Assembly (NCBI GenBank): GCA_016291275.1
Contig: JAEEWY010000052.1
Coordinates: forward strand, 1-9,038
Reading direction: 5' to 3'
DNA: 9,038 bases
DNA from: Methanobrevibacter sp.
Lineage (GTDB): Archaea > Methanobacteriota > Methanobacteria > Methanobacteriales > Methanobacteriaceae
This document shows, piece by piece, positions 1-7,555 of this stretch; within the stretch, counting starts at the first letter, position 1; each line of letters begins with the position of its first letter. A program made the position numbers and the translations under genes. The notes beneath the pieces are model-generated. The model worked only from the letters and a program-made list of their open reading frames with translations, did not search any database and was not told the origin of the DNA.

Positions 1-110
1 TTACACCAATCTATTAAATTTTTATATTTTATTTCATCTATAATATTTTTTAATAAATATCAAATAATTTCATATAAAGTTTCATATAATTTAATTAAAA
101 GAACGATTAA

Positions 111-2624
111 TTAAATTAAAAATATATTGTCAAAACCTATAAATTCTTCATCCCTATTCCAACCTAATGCAACATTAGGTATTTTCATTTGTTTTTCATT
201 TTGTTTATATCCATCAATGTTTGGATTTAATCCAACTAATAGCAAAACATCTTTTGCTCTTGAGAATGCAACAAAATACAATCTTGTCAAATCATCGAAT
301 GCCATGTCTTTAGAATCCCTATCCTTACTGTACAAAGAACTGTATTTTCTAATTCTGTCCTGAATAATGGAAGAGGAGTCAGCATTCTTAGGGAATCTTA
401 AATTAGCATCTTTTGCTAGGTTCTTCTTAAATCTTGAACCCACATCAACAATGACAAGAGGGAACTCCAATCCCTTTGCCTGATGGATAGACATGATATT
501 GAATCTATTTGAAGGAATGACTTCAAAGAGATTCTCATCAATCTGAACTCCACCGCTAGCTATTGGTACGAAAATGTTTAGCAATGCCTCGTTTATTGAT
601 TCCTTTTCAGCTTCCGGTGAAGAGAAATCTATGTTAGCGGAATACTTATTGAAGAAACTTGTTTGTGTAATTGTTTGTGTAATTGCCTTAAGATAAACTA
701 CACCTTCATCATCTTCCTGGAATTCAGGTATCCAACTGACCAGTTTATATGCCAATTCCATCAGATTAGCCTTTGTAGGCCATTTCATGTCACTTGACTC
801 ATCAGATGAGAATGGATGCCTTATTTGCCAATGAGTTACGAATTTCTCCAATGAAACAGGTGAATGTGGCTCTGGATTTACATCATTAATATAGGAAATA
901 GCCTTTCGACGCCAGGCTTTCATGTTCATGCTTGCAGAATTAGGCAATTTATCATTAGTGTTTTGATATTTTGCATTAGGATCTATGCATTCCAACATCA
1001 ATCCGCAAAAGACAGCTACACAATCAATATTCTGCAAGTCTTGACCTCTTGGGTTAAACACTTCAATAGGATGCCTTAATCTTCCCAATTGCTTTTTCAA
1101 TACAAAATTAAATGTACGGCTTCCTGTAGCAGTTAATTCCTTAGGGGAGAAAGTTAAGAATGCAATGTCTTCAGCAGAACCATCATCTCCAAGCTCTATG
1201 ACTATCTCATCTTCACCTTCTGCCAAGTTAAATCCTTTATCCCTATAATTGATTAAAGTTGTCTTATTGTCTGAATTAAACTTTTTATTTTCATCTTTAG
1301 TTAAAACCCTTTTTATCTTACGTTTAACTATTCCATTCCTGTTCAATTCATCAATGAATTTGGCTAAATCAGTTGCAAGAAGCTGTTCATTGTTTCTGAA
1401 CATTCCTAAAATAGGCACTTGATTTGAATCATCCTCATTAAAGCTTGGAACTTCAATCTTTGGCTTTTCCTTAACCCTTGCTGATTGGTACTCATCATCC
1501 AATTCAACAAAGTCATTGCATAAGTCAATGATGTTTTCAGTGGACCTGTAATTGGTTTTTAGGTTAACTTCCTTTGCTTCAATTCCAATCGTAGCGATTC
1601 TTTCAATGAAATTAGTGAATAGATCTACGCTAGCCCCCCTAAACCTGTATAAAGATTGGTCATCATCACCTACAACAGTGATGTTTCCACCATTTTCAAT
1701 AGCAGATTCAGCGATTTTAAAGTAAATGCTCTCTTGCAATAGGTTTGTATCCTGATATTCGTCCACTAAAATGATCTTAATGTCATTCAAGAATACATTC
1801 AAGCTATCTGAATTCAATCTTCTTAAGAATTCAGTTTCAAGCATTGCAAAATCATAGATATTCTGGCTTTTAAGTATTTCTGCATACTCTAAAATTAACT
1901 TTAAGGCCAATTGCTTACCTAATTCTGTAGTTTGAATATTGCTTAAGATTTTATTGACATCTACCATATTGTAGTAGATATGCTCCTTGATTTCAATCAA
2001 TATGCTTGCCATCATTGTCAGATTCTTTACTTTTGGCTTTTGTTCTGTATTGGATTGCTTACCTGTTATCTCTGCCAAATACTCCTGCAATGAGTCATGC
2101 TTATATCTGTCATCCTTTAGCAGACATTCATTTATCATAACGGAATTTGCAACAAAATCCTCTATTAAAATTGGTTGGCTTGTTCCTGCTTGACGATGAA
2201 TACGCAATAATTCATCTGCGATACTGTCTATTGTCCCTATATTGATTTGATTGAAATCAATCCTATTGATTTCCTTTATTATGGCATCATCAGTGATTTC
2301 ACCGCTGAACATCTTATCCATATAATTGGCAATGAGCTTAGACTTTATCTTGTCTCCCCAACTAAGAATACGTGATAGGAGTTCACTTGCAGCCTTTCTT
2401 GTGAAAGTGGTTGCCAATATCTCATTAGGTGAAACATCATCGACAAAAATAAACTTCAATATCTTTAGCACCATCACTGTTGTTTTACCTGATCCAGGTC
2501 CTGCAACAATGAATAATGATTGATCTTTAGGTGATGAAATAGCTAATTTTTGGTCTTCATTTGAAGAAATATCCCTTTCTAATACATTTACAACAATTTC
2601 TTCAAATTCTTCATAATCTATCAA
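111..2624 (-). CDS. UvrD/Rep-type superfamily 1A DNA helicase
   Basis: ATP-driven DNA helicase of 837 residues, predicted to move 3' to 5' on single strands during repair or recombination. All canonical motifs are visible: Q-motif near residues 22-32 (NEDQ), Walker A AGPGSGKTT at 41-49 with K47, motif Ia at 70-80 (ATTFTRKAASE), Walker B VDEYQD at 287-292, motif III GDDDQSLYRFRGA at 319-331, motif IV NYRST at 358-362, motif V SIHQAKGLEF at 712-721 and motif VI TRLYFVAFSRAK at 780-791. About 350 residues lie between motifs IV and V, the place of the 2A/2B subdomains, and are poorly recognisable by eye. I see no nuclease motif after motif VI, so it is not AddA- or RecB-like. The start is TTG: no ATG precedes Walker A, an in-frame stop lies 21 bases upstream, and AGAGGGGT sits just before it. 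It is transcribed divergently from the DUF1998 helicase. Helicase class is certain; exact orthology (UvrD, Rep, PcrA or an archaeal branch) is not. Confidence 0.93.
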   Translation of the reverse strand: MIDYEEFEEIVVNVLERDISSNEDQKLAISSPKDQSLFIVAGPGSGKTTVMVLKILKFIFVDDVSPNEILATTFTRKAASELLSRILSWGDKIKSKLIANYMDKMFSGEITDDAIIKEINRIDFNQINIGTIDSIADELLRIHRQAGTSQPILIEDFVANSVMINECLLKDDRYKHDSLQEYLAEITGKQSNTEQKPKVKNLTMMASILIEIKEHIYYNMVDVNKILSNIQTTELGKQLALKLILEYAEILKSQNIYDFAMLETEFLRRLNSDSLNVFLNDIKIILVDEYQDTNLLQESIYFKIAESAIENGGNITVVGDDDQSLYRFRGASVDLFTNFIERIATIGIEAKEVNLKTNYRSTENIIDLCNDFVELDDEYQSARVKEKPKIEVPSFNEDDSNQVPILGMFRNNEQLLATDLAKFIDELNRNGIVKRKIKRVLTKDENKKFNSDNKTTLINYRDKGFNLAEGEDEIVIELGDDGSAEDIAFLTFSPKELTATGSRTFNFVLKKQLGRLRHPIEVFNPRGQDLQNIDCVAVFCGLMLECIDPNAKYQNTNDKLPNSASMNMKAWRRKAISYINDVNPEPHSPVSLEKFVTHWQIRHPFSSDESSDMKWPTKANLMELAYKLVSWIPEFQEDDEGVVYLKAITQTITQTSFFNKYSANIDFSSPEAEKESINEALLNIFVPIASGGVQIDENLFEVIPSNRFNIMSIHQAKGLEFPLVIVDVGSRFKKNLAKDANLRFPKNADSSSIIQDRIRKYSSLYSKDRDSKDMAFDDLTRLYFVAFSRAKDVLLLVGLNPNIDGYKQNEKQMKIPNVALGWNRDEEFIGFDNIFLI

Positions 2625-2627
2625 ATT

Positions 2628-2637
2628 TACCCCTCTT
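2628..2637 (-). promoter_or_regulatory. Ribosome binding site supporting the TTG start
   Basis: On the minus strand AGAGGGGTAA ends three bases before the TTG at 2624-2622. It is an imperfect match to the methanogen Shine-Dalgarno GGAGGTGA, but it is the only purine-rich stretch near the only usable start codon of the UvrD-like gene. Confidence 0.5.
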
Positions 2638-2650
2638 ACATTTTATTAAA

Positions 2651-2660
2651 ATTTTATATA
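2651..2660 (-). promoter_or_regulatory. Candidate TATA box for the UvrD-like helicase
   Basis: The minus strand reads TATATAAAAT here, a good archaeal TATA match. With the usual spacing, transcription would start near 2630, only a few bases before the TTG, which would cut into the ribosome binding site. Another AT-rich box at about 2723-2736 would instead give a leader of about 75 bases that includes the tandem repeats. The sequence does not decide between them. Confidence 0.4.
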
Positions 2661-2672
2661 TGGTCAAAATCT

Positions 2673-2717
2673 ATAGTCATATCCATAGTAATATCATAGT
2701 ATATCCATGTCATATCT
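2673..2717. repeat. Four tandem repeats of about 11 bp in the divergent promoter region
   Basis: Four head-to-tail copies: ATAGTCATATCC (2673-2684), ATAGTAATATC (2685-2695), ATAGTATATCC (2696-2706) and ATGTCATATCT (2707-2717). The period is close to one helical turn, so each copy would face the same side of the DNA. The array lies about 13 bp upstream of the minus-strand TATA candidate and about 190-235 bp upstream of the plus-strand gene. This is the layout of an iterated operator or activator site, but no regulator is identified. Confidence 0.6.
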
Positions 2718-2855
2718 ATACTTATATTAATTTATGAAATATTTTAATTTTTGTATTTAAGTAAATAAACATAGAGCAAATGAAAACTAATAGGAAAAGT
2801 TTTATTTAATACAAAAAGAAATATATGATAAGTTTTATTAAATTCGCATTACAAA

Positions 2856-2868
2856 TATATATTTAAAA
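2856..2868 (+). promoter_or_regulatory. Candidate TATA box for the helicase operon
   Basis: TATATATTTAAAA lies about 50 bp before the ATG at 2907. Usual archaeal spacing puts the transcription start near 2884-2890, giving a leader of about 20 bases. No Shine-Dalgarno sequence precedes 2907, which fits a short or nearly leaderless transcript. Confidence 0.4.
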
Positions 2869-2881
2869 TTTATACTAATTT

Positions 2882-2905
2882 AATTACTTAATTACTTAAT
2901 TATTT
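2882..2905 (+). repeat. Three 8-bp tandem repeats directly before the helicase start
   Basis: AATTACTT (2882-2889), AATTACTT (2890-2897) and AATTATTT (2898-2905) run into the ATG at 2907. They occupy the predicted transcription start and leader. They may be simple slippage of AT-rich DNA. Confidence 0.6.
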
Positions 2906-2906
2906 A

Positions 2907-5630
2907 ATGATTATCATGACAAACATGGCTAAAGACAAGGATGAGATGGAAAATATCGACAAGTTCAAAAACGATATTCGTTTTAGGAAAAAAATCGAGC
3001 ATGTCGAGACCATTCCAGCAAAAGAGGCTAGCTATAAAAAGGTAGACAAATTAGAGAAAAAGATATTGGACTACCTTGAGGAAAAGGAAATAAAGTTATA
3101 TAAACACCAGGCTTTAGCTATTGAAAAGTCCAGAGAAGACAAGAACATAATCATTACAACACCAACTGCAAGCGGAAAGACATTATCCTTTAATTTGCCT
3201 GTATTGGAAGAGCTCATTAAGGATAATGATGCTTGTGCATTATACATTTATCCTGCAAAGGCATTGTCTTATGATCAATTGAAGGTTTTAAGGAAATTTG
3301 ATGAGAAATTAGACCTTGACATTAATCCAAATCCTTATGATGGAGACACTCCAAAGGCTAAAAGGTATAAGATAAGACAGGAATCAAGGGTTATCCTTAC
3401 AAACCCATACCAAATCCATTTGATCTTGCAATGGCATCACCAATGGGAACGCTTCTATTCAAATCTAAAGTATATTGTTATTGATGAAGCCCATTACTAT
3501 AAGGGAATATTCGGTTCCAATGTGGCATTCCTAATCAGAAGGTTGAAGAGAATCGCTAATTTCTATGGTTCCAATCCTAAATTCATATTGTCATCTGCAA
3601 CACTTGCAAATCCATTAGAACTTGCAGAAAAGCTCACAGGAGAGGAATTTGAATTGATTGATGAGGATAGCTCTCCAAGCGGTGAGAAGGACTTTATCCT
3701 ATATAACCCATATAAGAAATTGCCAGTTCATTCTGATGATGAAAATCTATCTATTCACCAGGAAACTGAAAGGATTTTCCATTATTTGCTGCTTAAGGAC
3801 ATACAAACATTATGCTTCACATCAAGCAGAAAGATTGCAGAATTGATTGCATTATGGACAAAAAGGGATATGGAGCATACTAAAAAGAGGTATGTGGATA
3901 GGATTTCAGCTTATAGGGCAGGTTATTTGGCTGAAGATAGAAGAGAAATAGAAGATGGCCTTAAATCAAGAAAATATTTGGGTGTCACTTCCACTAATGC
4001 ACTTGAATTAGGTATAGATGTAGGAAGTTTAGATGCTGTAATTATTTCTGGATTCCCAGGATCCATGATTTCTACATGGCAACAGGGAGGAAGGTCAGGT
4101 AGAGGAAATCAGAAATCCCTTGTTATTTTGGTTGCTTTTGAAAACCAATTGGACCAATACTTTATGAAAAACCCAGAATTCTTCTTTGACAAGCCTCATG
4201 AAAATGTTGTAATCGATTTGAATAACGAAAAATTATTGAACAATCATATAATCTGTGCTGCAAATGAATTGCCTCTTGCGCCAGAAGAAGTAGAAGAAGT
4301 ATTTGGTGTAGATGAAGACTTCGTAAACAATATCGTTCAGAACAGGGACTTGAGAAAGAGCGCAGGGCTTTACATTTATCCATATGATGATAATCCTGCA
4401 TTTGAATTTTCACTTGACCAGATTTCAAATGAAATATTCAGCGTAATGAATGGCAATCAATTGATTGAAAAGATAGAAAGGTCTCAAATGTATAGGGAAG
4501 CTCATGAAGGAGCTATTTTAATCAATAAGGGTCAAACTTACATTGTAAGAGATGTTGATTTCAACACTCATATTATAGATGTGATTAAAAGGGATGTGAA
4601 TGCTCATACAATTGCACTTAAGAGAACCCAAACAAAAATCATCAAAAAGATCAAAAAGGTTAAAATCGGAGACTTTACAGTTCACTATGGCGAGCTTGAA
4701 GTAGAGGAAGACTATTACAAATACAAGAGAATGGAGTTTTCAAAGACAATTGGAACATACATTCTAGACTTGCCTCCTTTGAAATTCAAGACAAAAGGAT
4801 TATGGTTTACAATTCCAGATAGCGTCAAGGAGACATTGGAAGAGAGGTTTAAAAATGAAAGTGAAGTCTTTGCAGGAGGTCTTCATGGTGCAGAACATGC
4901 ATTAATAGGACTATTCCCACTTCATGTGATGTGTGATAGGTTTGATATTGGTGGTCTTTCAACCAATTATCACGAAGACACTCAAGAAGCTTCCATTTTC
5001 ATTTATGATGCATATGAAGGAGGAATTGGTATTTGTGAAAAGGCAATTGATGTATTCAGCAAATTAACCAATTCCACAAGAAATCTTCTTAAGACATGTG
5101 AATGTGAAAACGGTTGCCCTTCCTGTATTTACTCTCCTAAATGCGGAAATGATAACAAGCCATTGCATAAGAAAGCCACTGAGTTCATTTTGGATTATAT
5201 GTGGGAAGAGATGAATAAACTATCTCCAGAGGAATTATCTGAATTGGAAAATCAGGATTTAGAGGATAATATATCCTATAATGAAACATATTATAACCAA
5301 AAAGATAAAGGAAATACTAAAAATGATTATTCTAATGAATCAATTGAAGAAGATATGGTGGAAAGTGAGGTTAATGAAGGAACAGATCCACTAGATGAAG
5401 CTTATAATGATGCATTAGAGGAGTACAATAAGGGAAATTACAGCATTGCTAAAGAGATACTAACCAATATCATAATCAAGAAAGATAATGCAGATGCCTA
5501 TTATCTCATTGGAAAAATACTTTATGAGCAAGATGATAAATTAGGTGCCTTATCTTTTGTTAAAAAAGCAATTTCTATTGATTCTGGACATGAAGAAGCT
5601 AATGAATTCTTACTTGAATTAAAACATTAA
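2907..5630 (+). CDS. DEAD/DEAH-type helicase with MrfA-like DUF1998 zinc region and C-terminal TPRs
   Basis: Superfamily 2 DNA helicase of 907 residues, related to Bacillus subtilis MrfA (YprA), which acts with the exonuclease MrfB in mitomycin C repair, and to the Hrq1 group. Visible motifs: LYKHQ shortly before motif I, TPTASGKT ending at T92 (K91), DEAH at 193-196, SSAT at 229-232, STNALELGIDVG at 362-373 and QQGGRSGRG at 392-400. The DUF1998 part holds GLHGAEHA (658-665), YDAYEGGIG (700-708) and a cysteine cluster C731, C733, C737, C740, C746, expected to bind zinc. A linker rich in Asp, Glu and Asn (about 770-826) leads to two TPR units (about 828-861 and 862-895) and a final helix. About 750 residues is usual for MrfA, so the tail is an addition. 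ATGs at 2907, 2916 and 2925 are all possible starts; none has a Shine-Dalgarno site. It is the first gene of a three-gene group ending in a YprB-like exonuclease, which supports the MrfA assignment. Confidence 0.92.
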   Translation: MIIMTNMAKDKDEMENIDKFKNDIRFRKKIEHVETIPAKEASYKKVDKLEKKILDYLEEKEIKLYKHQALAIEKSREDKNIIITTPTASGKTLSFNLPVLEELIKDNDACALYIYPAKALSYDQLKVLRKFDEKLDLDINPNPYDGDTPKAKRYKIRQESRVILTNPYQIHLILQWHHQWERFYSNLKYIVIDEAHYYKGIFGSNVAFLIRRLKRIANFYGSNPKFILSSATLANPLELAEKLTGEEFELIDEDSSPSGEKDFILYNPYKKLPVHSDDENLSIHQETERIFHYLLLKDIQTLCFTSSRKIAELIALWTKRDMEHTKKRYVDRISAYRAGYLAEDRREIEDGLKSRKYLGVTSTNALELGIDVGSLDAVIISGFPGSMISTWQQGGRSGRGNQKSLVILVAFENQLDQYFMKNPEFFFDKPHENVVIDLNNEKLLNNHIICAANELPLAPEEVEEVFGVDEDFVNNIVQNRDLRKSAGLYIYPYDDNPAFEFSLDQISNEIFSVMNGNQLIEKIERSQMYREAHEGAILINKGQTYIVRDVDFNTHIIDVIKRDVNAHTIALKRTQTKIIKKIKKVKIGDFTVHYGELEVEEDYYKYKRMEFSKTIGTYILDLPPLKFKTKGLWFTIPDSVKETLEERFKNESEVFAGGLHGAEHALIGLFPLHVMCDRFDIGGLSTNYHEDTQEASIFIYDAYEGGIGICEKAIDVFSKLTNSTRNLLKTCECENGCPSCIYSPKCGNDNKPLHKKATEFILDYMWEEMNKLSPEELSELENQDLEDNISYNETYYNQKDKGNTKNDYSNESIEEDMVESEVNEGTDPLDEAYNDALEEYNKGNYSIAKEILTNIIIKKDNADAYYLIGKILYEQDDKLGALSFVKKAISIDSGHEEANEFLLELKH

Positions 5631-5682
5631 AAATTGAAATAAATAATATATTTATCATAAAATAAATAATTATATATTGAAA

Positions 5683-5688
5683 AGGTGA
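5683..5688 (+). promoter_or_regulatory. Strong ribosome binding site of the 99-residue gene
   Basis: AGGTGA is complementary to the 16S rRNA 3' end and sits four bases before the ATG at 5693. It is the best Shine-Dalgarno match in the window and supports real translation of this small gene. Confidence 0.75.
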
Positions 5689-5692
5689 TATT

Positions 5693-5992
5693 ATGGAAAT
5701 CACTGATGAAAATAAAAATGAAATAAAAGATCAAATAAATACAGACATCAACGATATCCTTGAAAAACATGAATTGCCTTACAGAATGGATGGGCTTTCA
5801 GTCATGAAAACATCTAAAGGAACCAGTTTCTTAGGAAATGTAAGGGTTCATGACCCAAACAAGGTCAAGGCAGTCCGTGCTGAGATTGAATCCTACTTGG
5901 ATAAGTTTGGAAAAGTCGTTATAAATTCAAGAGATGTTGTTCCTTGCTGTGAATTGCCATATACATACATTACATTCCATATACATTTCTAA
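5693..5992 (+). CDS. Unknown 99-residue protein between the helicase and exonuclease
   Basis: I do not recognise this family. Residues 1-26 are highly charged and probably helical. Residues 34-99 read as an alternating strand-helix-strand fold: GTSFLGNVRV (43-52), a charged helix at about 55-73 (KVKAVRAEIESYLDKF), KVVINSR (74-80), a C85-C86 pair and a final strand YITFHIHF. There is no signal peptide or membrane segment, so it is probably cytoplasmic. A strong AGGTGA site and codon use like its neighbours argue for a true gene. It begins 62 bp after the helicase stop and ends seven bases before the exonuclease ATG, so it is probably co-transcribed and coupled to the exonuclease. The location suggests a partner or regulator of the helicase-exonuclease pair; this is inference from context only. 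Confidence 0.8.
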   Translation: MEITDENKNEIKDQINTDINDILEKHELPYRMDGLSVMKTSKGTSFLGNVRVHDPNKVKAVRAEIESYLDKFGKVVINSRDVVPCCELPYTYITFHIHF

Positions 5993-5999
5993 AGATACT

Positions 6000-7055
6000 A
6001 TGACATCACGTAGAGAAGAGCATGAAGCATATCTGGAGAAAATACTATCAAATTCATTGTCTTCTGCAAATCCCTCTAAAGAAGCTTATGAAAGAGGTAG
6101 ATTAGACTCTCTCACTTATTTTAACAATCTTAAATTTGGATTGATGCATAAATACAAGGATTGGGATTTCCAGGATATTGAAGGAAGCAAAGTCATTGAA
6201 AATGTCTATGGGGAGACATTACAGATTACAAGAAGGGAAAAAATAGACTTCTCTCTAGAGGATAAAAATAAATCCATTAAGGAACATTTAGCTTCAAACT
6301 TAAAGTTAATGCCTGGAATAGGTTTTCAAACAGAAATGAAACTTAAGGAAAATGGATACAATACATTTTACGATTTGATGAATCATCCAACTTATGCTAA
6401 AAATGCAGAAAGAATGATTGAAAAAATAGAAAAGGACTGTTTTATCAAGGAATTCAAGCTATTAAAAAGTTTGAATAAATATCCTAATTCCAGAAACAGC
6501 ACTTTAAGGGCTTTAAGTTCTCTTGATCCATTTAATCTCAAGTTCATGGATATTGAAACTCTCGGATTGTCAAATGCAGCAATCATTCTACTTGGAATTG
6601 CTGAGATAAAAGGAAATTACATAGAATCCAATCAGTATTTGCTTAGAAAAAAGGAAGAGGAACCTGCACTTATTGAAAGCTACTTATCACATATTGATGA
6701 AGCAAGTGTTCATGTAACCTATAATGGAGCAAAATTCGATATTCCTTTCATTAAAAATAGAGCCAGATTATATAGGATGGATTGCAATCTTGATCAAACT
6801 CACTTTGACTTAATGTATCCTGCAAGGAATTTATGGAAAGACAAGCTGCCAAATTGCAAATTAACCACAATTGAAGAGCATTTATTCGGCATTAAAAGGG
6901 ATGATGATGTACCTGGAGCTTATATTCCAGATTACTATAGAACATATCTAACAACAAAGAATATAGGTCCTTTAATCCCTATAATAGAGCATAATCGTAT
7001 GGATATCGTTTCTCTTGCCCATTTCCTGATGAGAATATATGAAGAGTCATTTTAA
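6000..7055 (+). CDS. YprB/MrfB-like DEDD-type exonuclease (RNase H-like fold, COG3359)
   Basis: Predicted metal-dependent 3'-5' DNA exonuclease of 351 residues, the counterpart of Bacillus MrfB. The acidic set is readable: D184 and E186 in FMDIETLG, D247 in YNGAKFDIPF, D270 in HFDLMYP, and H331 with D335 in EHNRMDIVSL, a DEDD(h)-like pattern. The stretch LPNCKLTTIEEHLFG followed by DVPGAYIPDYY is typical of the family as I know it. LMPGIGFQTEMKLKENGY (about 103-120) resembles a helix-hairpin-helix DNA-binding element ahead of the nuclease. The protein ends 16 residues after D335, so it has no C-terminal TPR region, unlike Bacillus MrfB; the upstream helicase has one instead. The ATG at 6000 is preferred over an in-frame ATG at 5934, which would overlap the 99-residue gene by 59 bases and add 22 residues that do not look like this family. 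No Shine-Dalgarno site precedes 6000; translation is probably coupled to the gene seven bases upstream. Confidence 0.88.
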   Translation: MTSRREEHEAYLEKILSNSLSSANPSKEAYERGRLDSLTYFNNLKFGLMHKYKDWDFQDIEGSKVIENVYGETLQITRREKIDFSLEDKNKSIKEHLASNLKLMPGIGFQTEMKLKENGYNTFYDLMNHPTYAKNAERMIEKIEKDCFIKEFKLLKSLNKYPNSRNSTLRALSSLDPFNLKFMDIETLGLSNAAIILLGIAEIKGNYIESNQYLLRKKEEEPALIESYLSHIDEASVHVTYNGAKFDIPFIKNRARLYRMDCNLDQTHFDLMYPARNLWKDKLPNCKLTTIEEHLFGIKRDDDVPGAYIPDYYRTYLTTKNIGPLIPIIEHNRMDIVSLAHFLMRIYEESF

Positions 7056-7093
7056 TTTTTAAAAACTACTTTTTTAACTTTTTTAGCTTTTTT
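7056..7093 (+). terminator. Oligo-T terminator of the helicase-exonuclease group
   Basis: Directly after the stop codon lie a T5 run (7056-7060) and then three T6 runs (7070-7075, 7079-7084, 7088-7093). The last three form a 9-bp iteration of the form RCTTTTTTA. Repeated T tracts without a hairpin are the known archaeal intrinsic termination signal. Confidence 0.75.
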
Positions 7094-7155
7094 AATAAAA
7101 TATAGTTTATTCATTACTAAAATCCAATTGAGTAATAAAATTTTTTTAAATTGTA

Positions 7156-7186
7156 TTAAAGTTATTTAAACATTGATTAACTTTAA
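7156..7186. repeat. Perfect 9-bp inverted repeat
   Basis: TTAAAGTTA (7156-7164) and TAACTTTAA (7178-7186) are exact reverse complements separated by 13 bases. It could be a dyad operator or a weak hairpin. It lies 63 bp past the oligo-T terminator and 450 bp before the next gene, so its role is unclear. Confidence 0.6.
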
Positions 7187-7471
7187 AATATTGCCTTAAT
7201 TATAATAATAATTAATATTTGTTTCTAGATATCCAAATGAATAGATAAATGTAGATTAAATAAACATTACATTTATATAAAATGAATTATAAAAAATAAA
7301 TTGAAGATAACCTTTAAGGTAAGACTCTAACTAAGTTAAAGAATAAAAATTAAGTTATTTTTAAAAAAAATTATTATCCCATATAAAAAAACTAAAAATG
7401 CTTAATTTTTATCTTTCTTTTTAACTATTTTTCGATTTTATTCATTTTTATCATCTATAATCTATTTCCTA

Positions 7472-7540
7472 TTTTTCAAATTAACTTTACTCAATTAACA
7501 ATATTATGATGATTCTTAATCAATTATTCAATTTGAAAAA
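7472..7540. repeat. Perfect 11-bp inverted repeat with a 47-base spacer
   Basis: TTTTTCAAATT (7472-7482) and AATTTGAAAAA (7530-7540) match exactly as reverse complements. The right arm ends about 16 bp before the first TATA candidate of the TIR-like gene, so it could be part of that gene's control region. In such AT-rich DNA chance is possible. Confidence 0.5.
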
Positions 7541-7555
7541 ATATTTTCTAAATTG

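Noticed and set aside
1..114. Plus-strand frame open from the first base to a stop near 114, possibly the end of an upstream gene.
   Set aside because: It is only about 37 codons of extremely AT-rich DNA with no recognisable product, and the same region contains repeats such as TTTCATATA (68-76, 80-88). It is more likely spacer, though a gene end cannot be excluded.
4162..4428. Minus-strand open frame of 88 codons inside the helicase gene.
   Set aside because: It lies fully inside a strongly conserved helicase and its product is leucine-, histidine- and serine-rich shadow translation.
5934..5999. Upstream in-frame ATG that would extend the exonuclease by 22 residues.
   Set aside because: It would overlap the well-supported 99-residue gene by 59 bases, has no ribosome binding site, and the added residues read like out-of-frame translation of that gene.
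7506..7512. ATGATGA resembling the C box of an archaeal C/D guide RNA.
   Set aside because: No CTGA D box follows at a suitable distance and no internal C'/D' boxes are visible.
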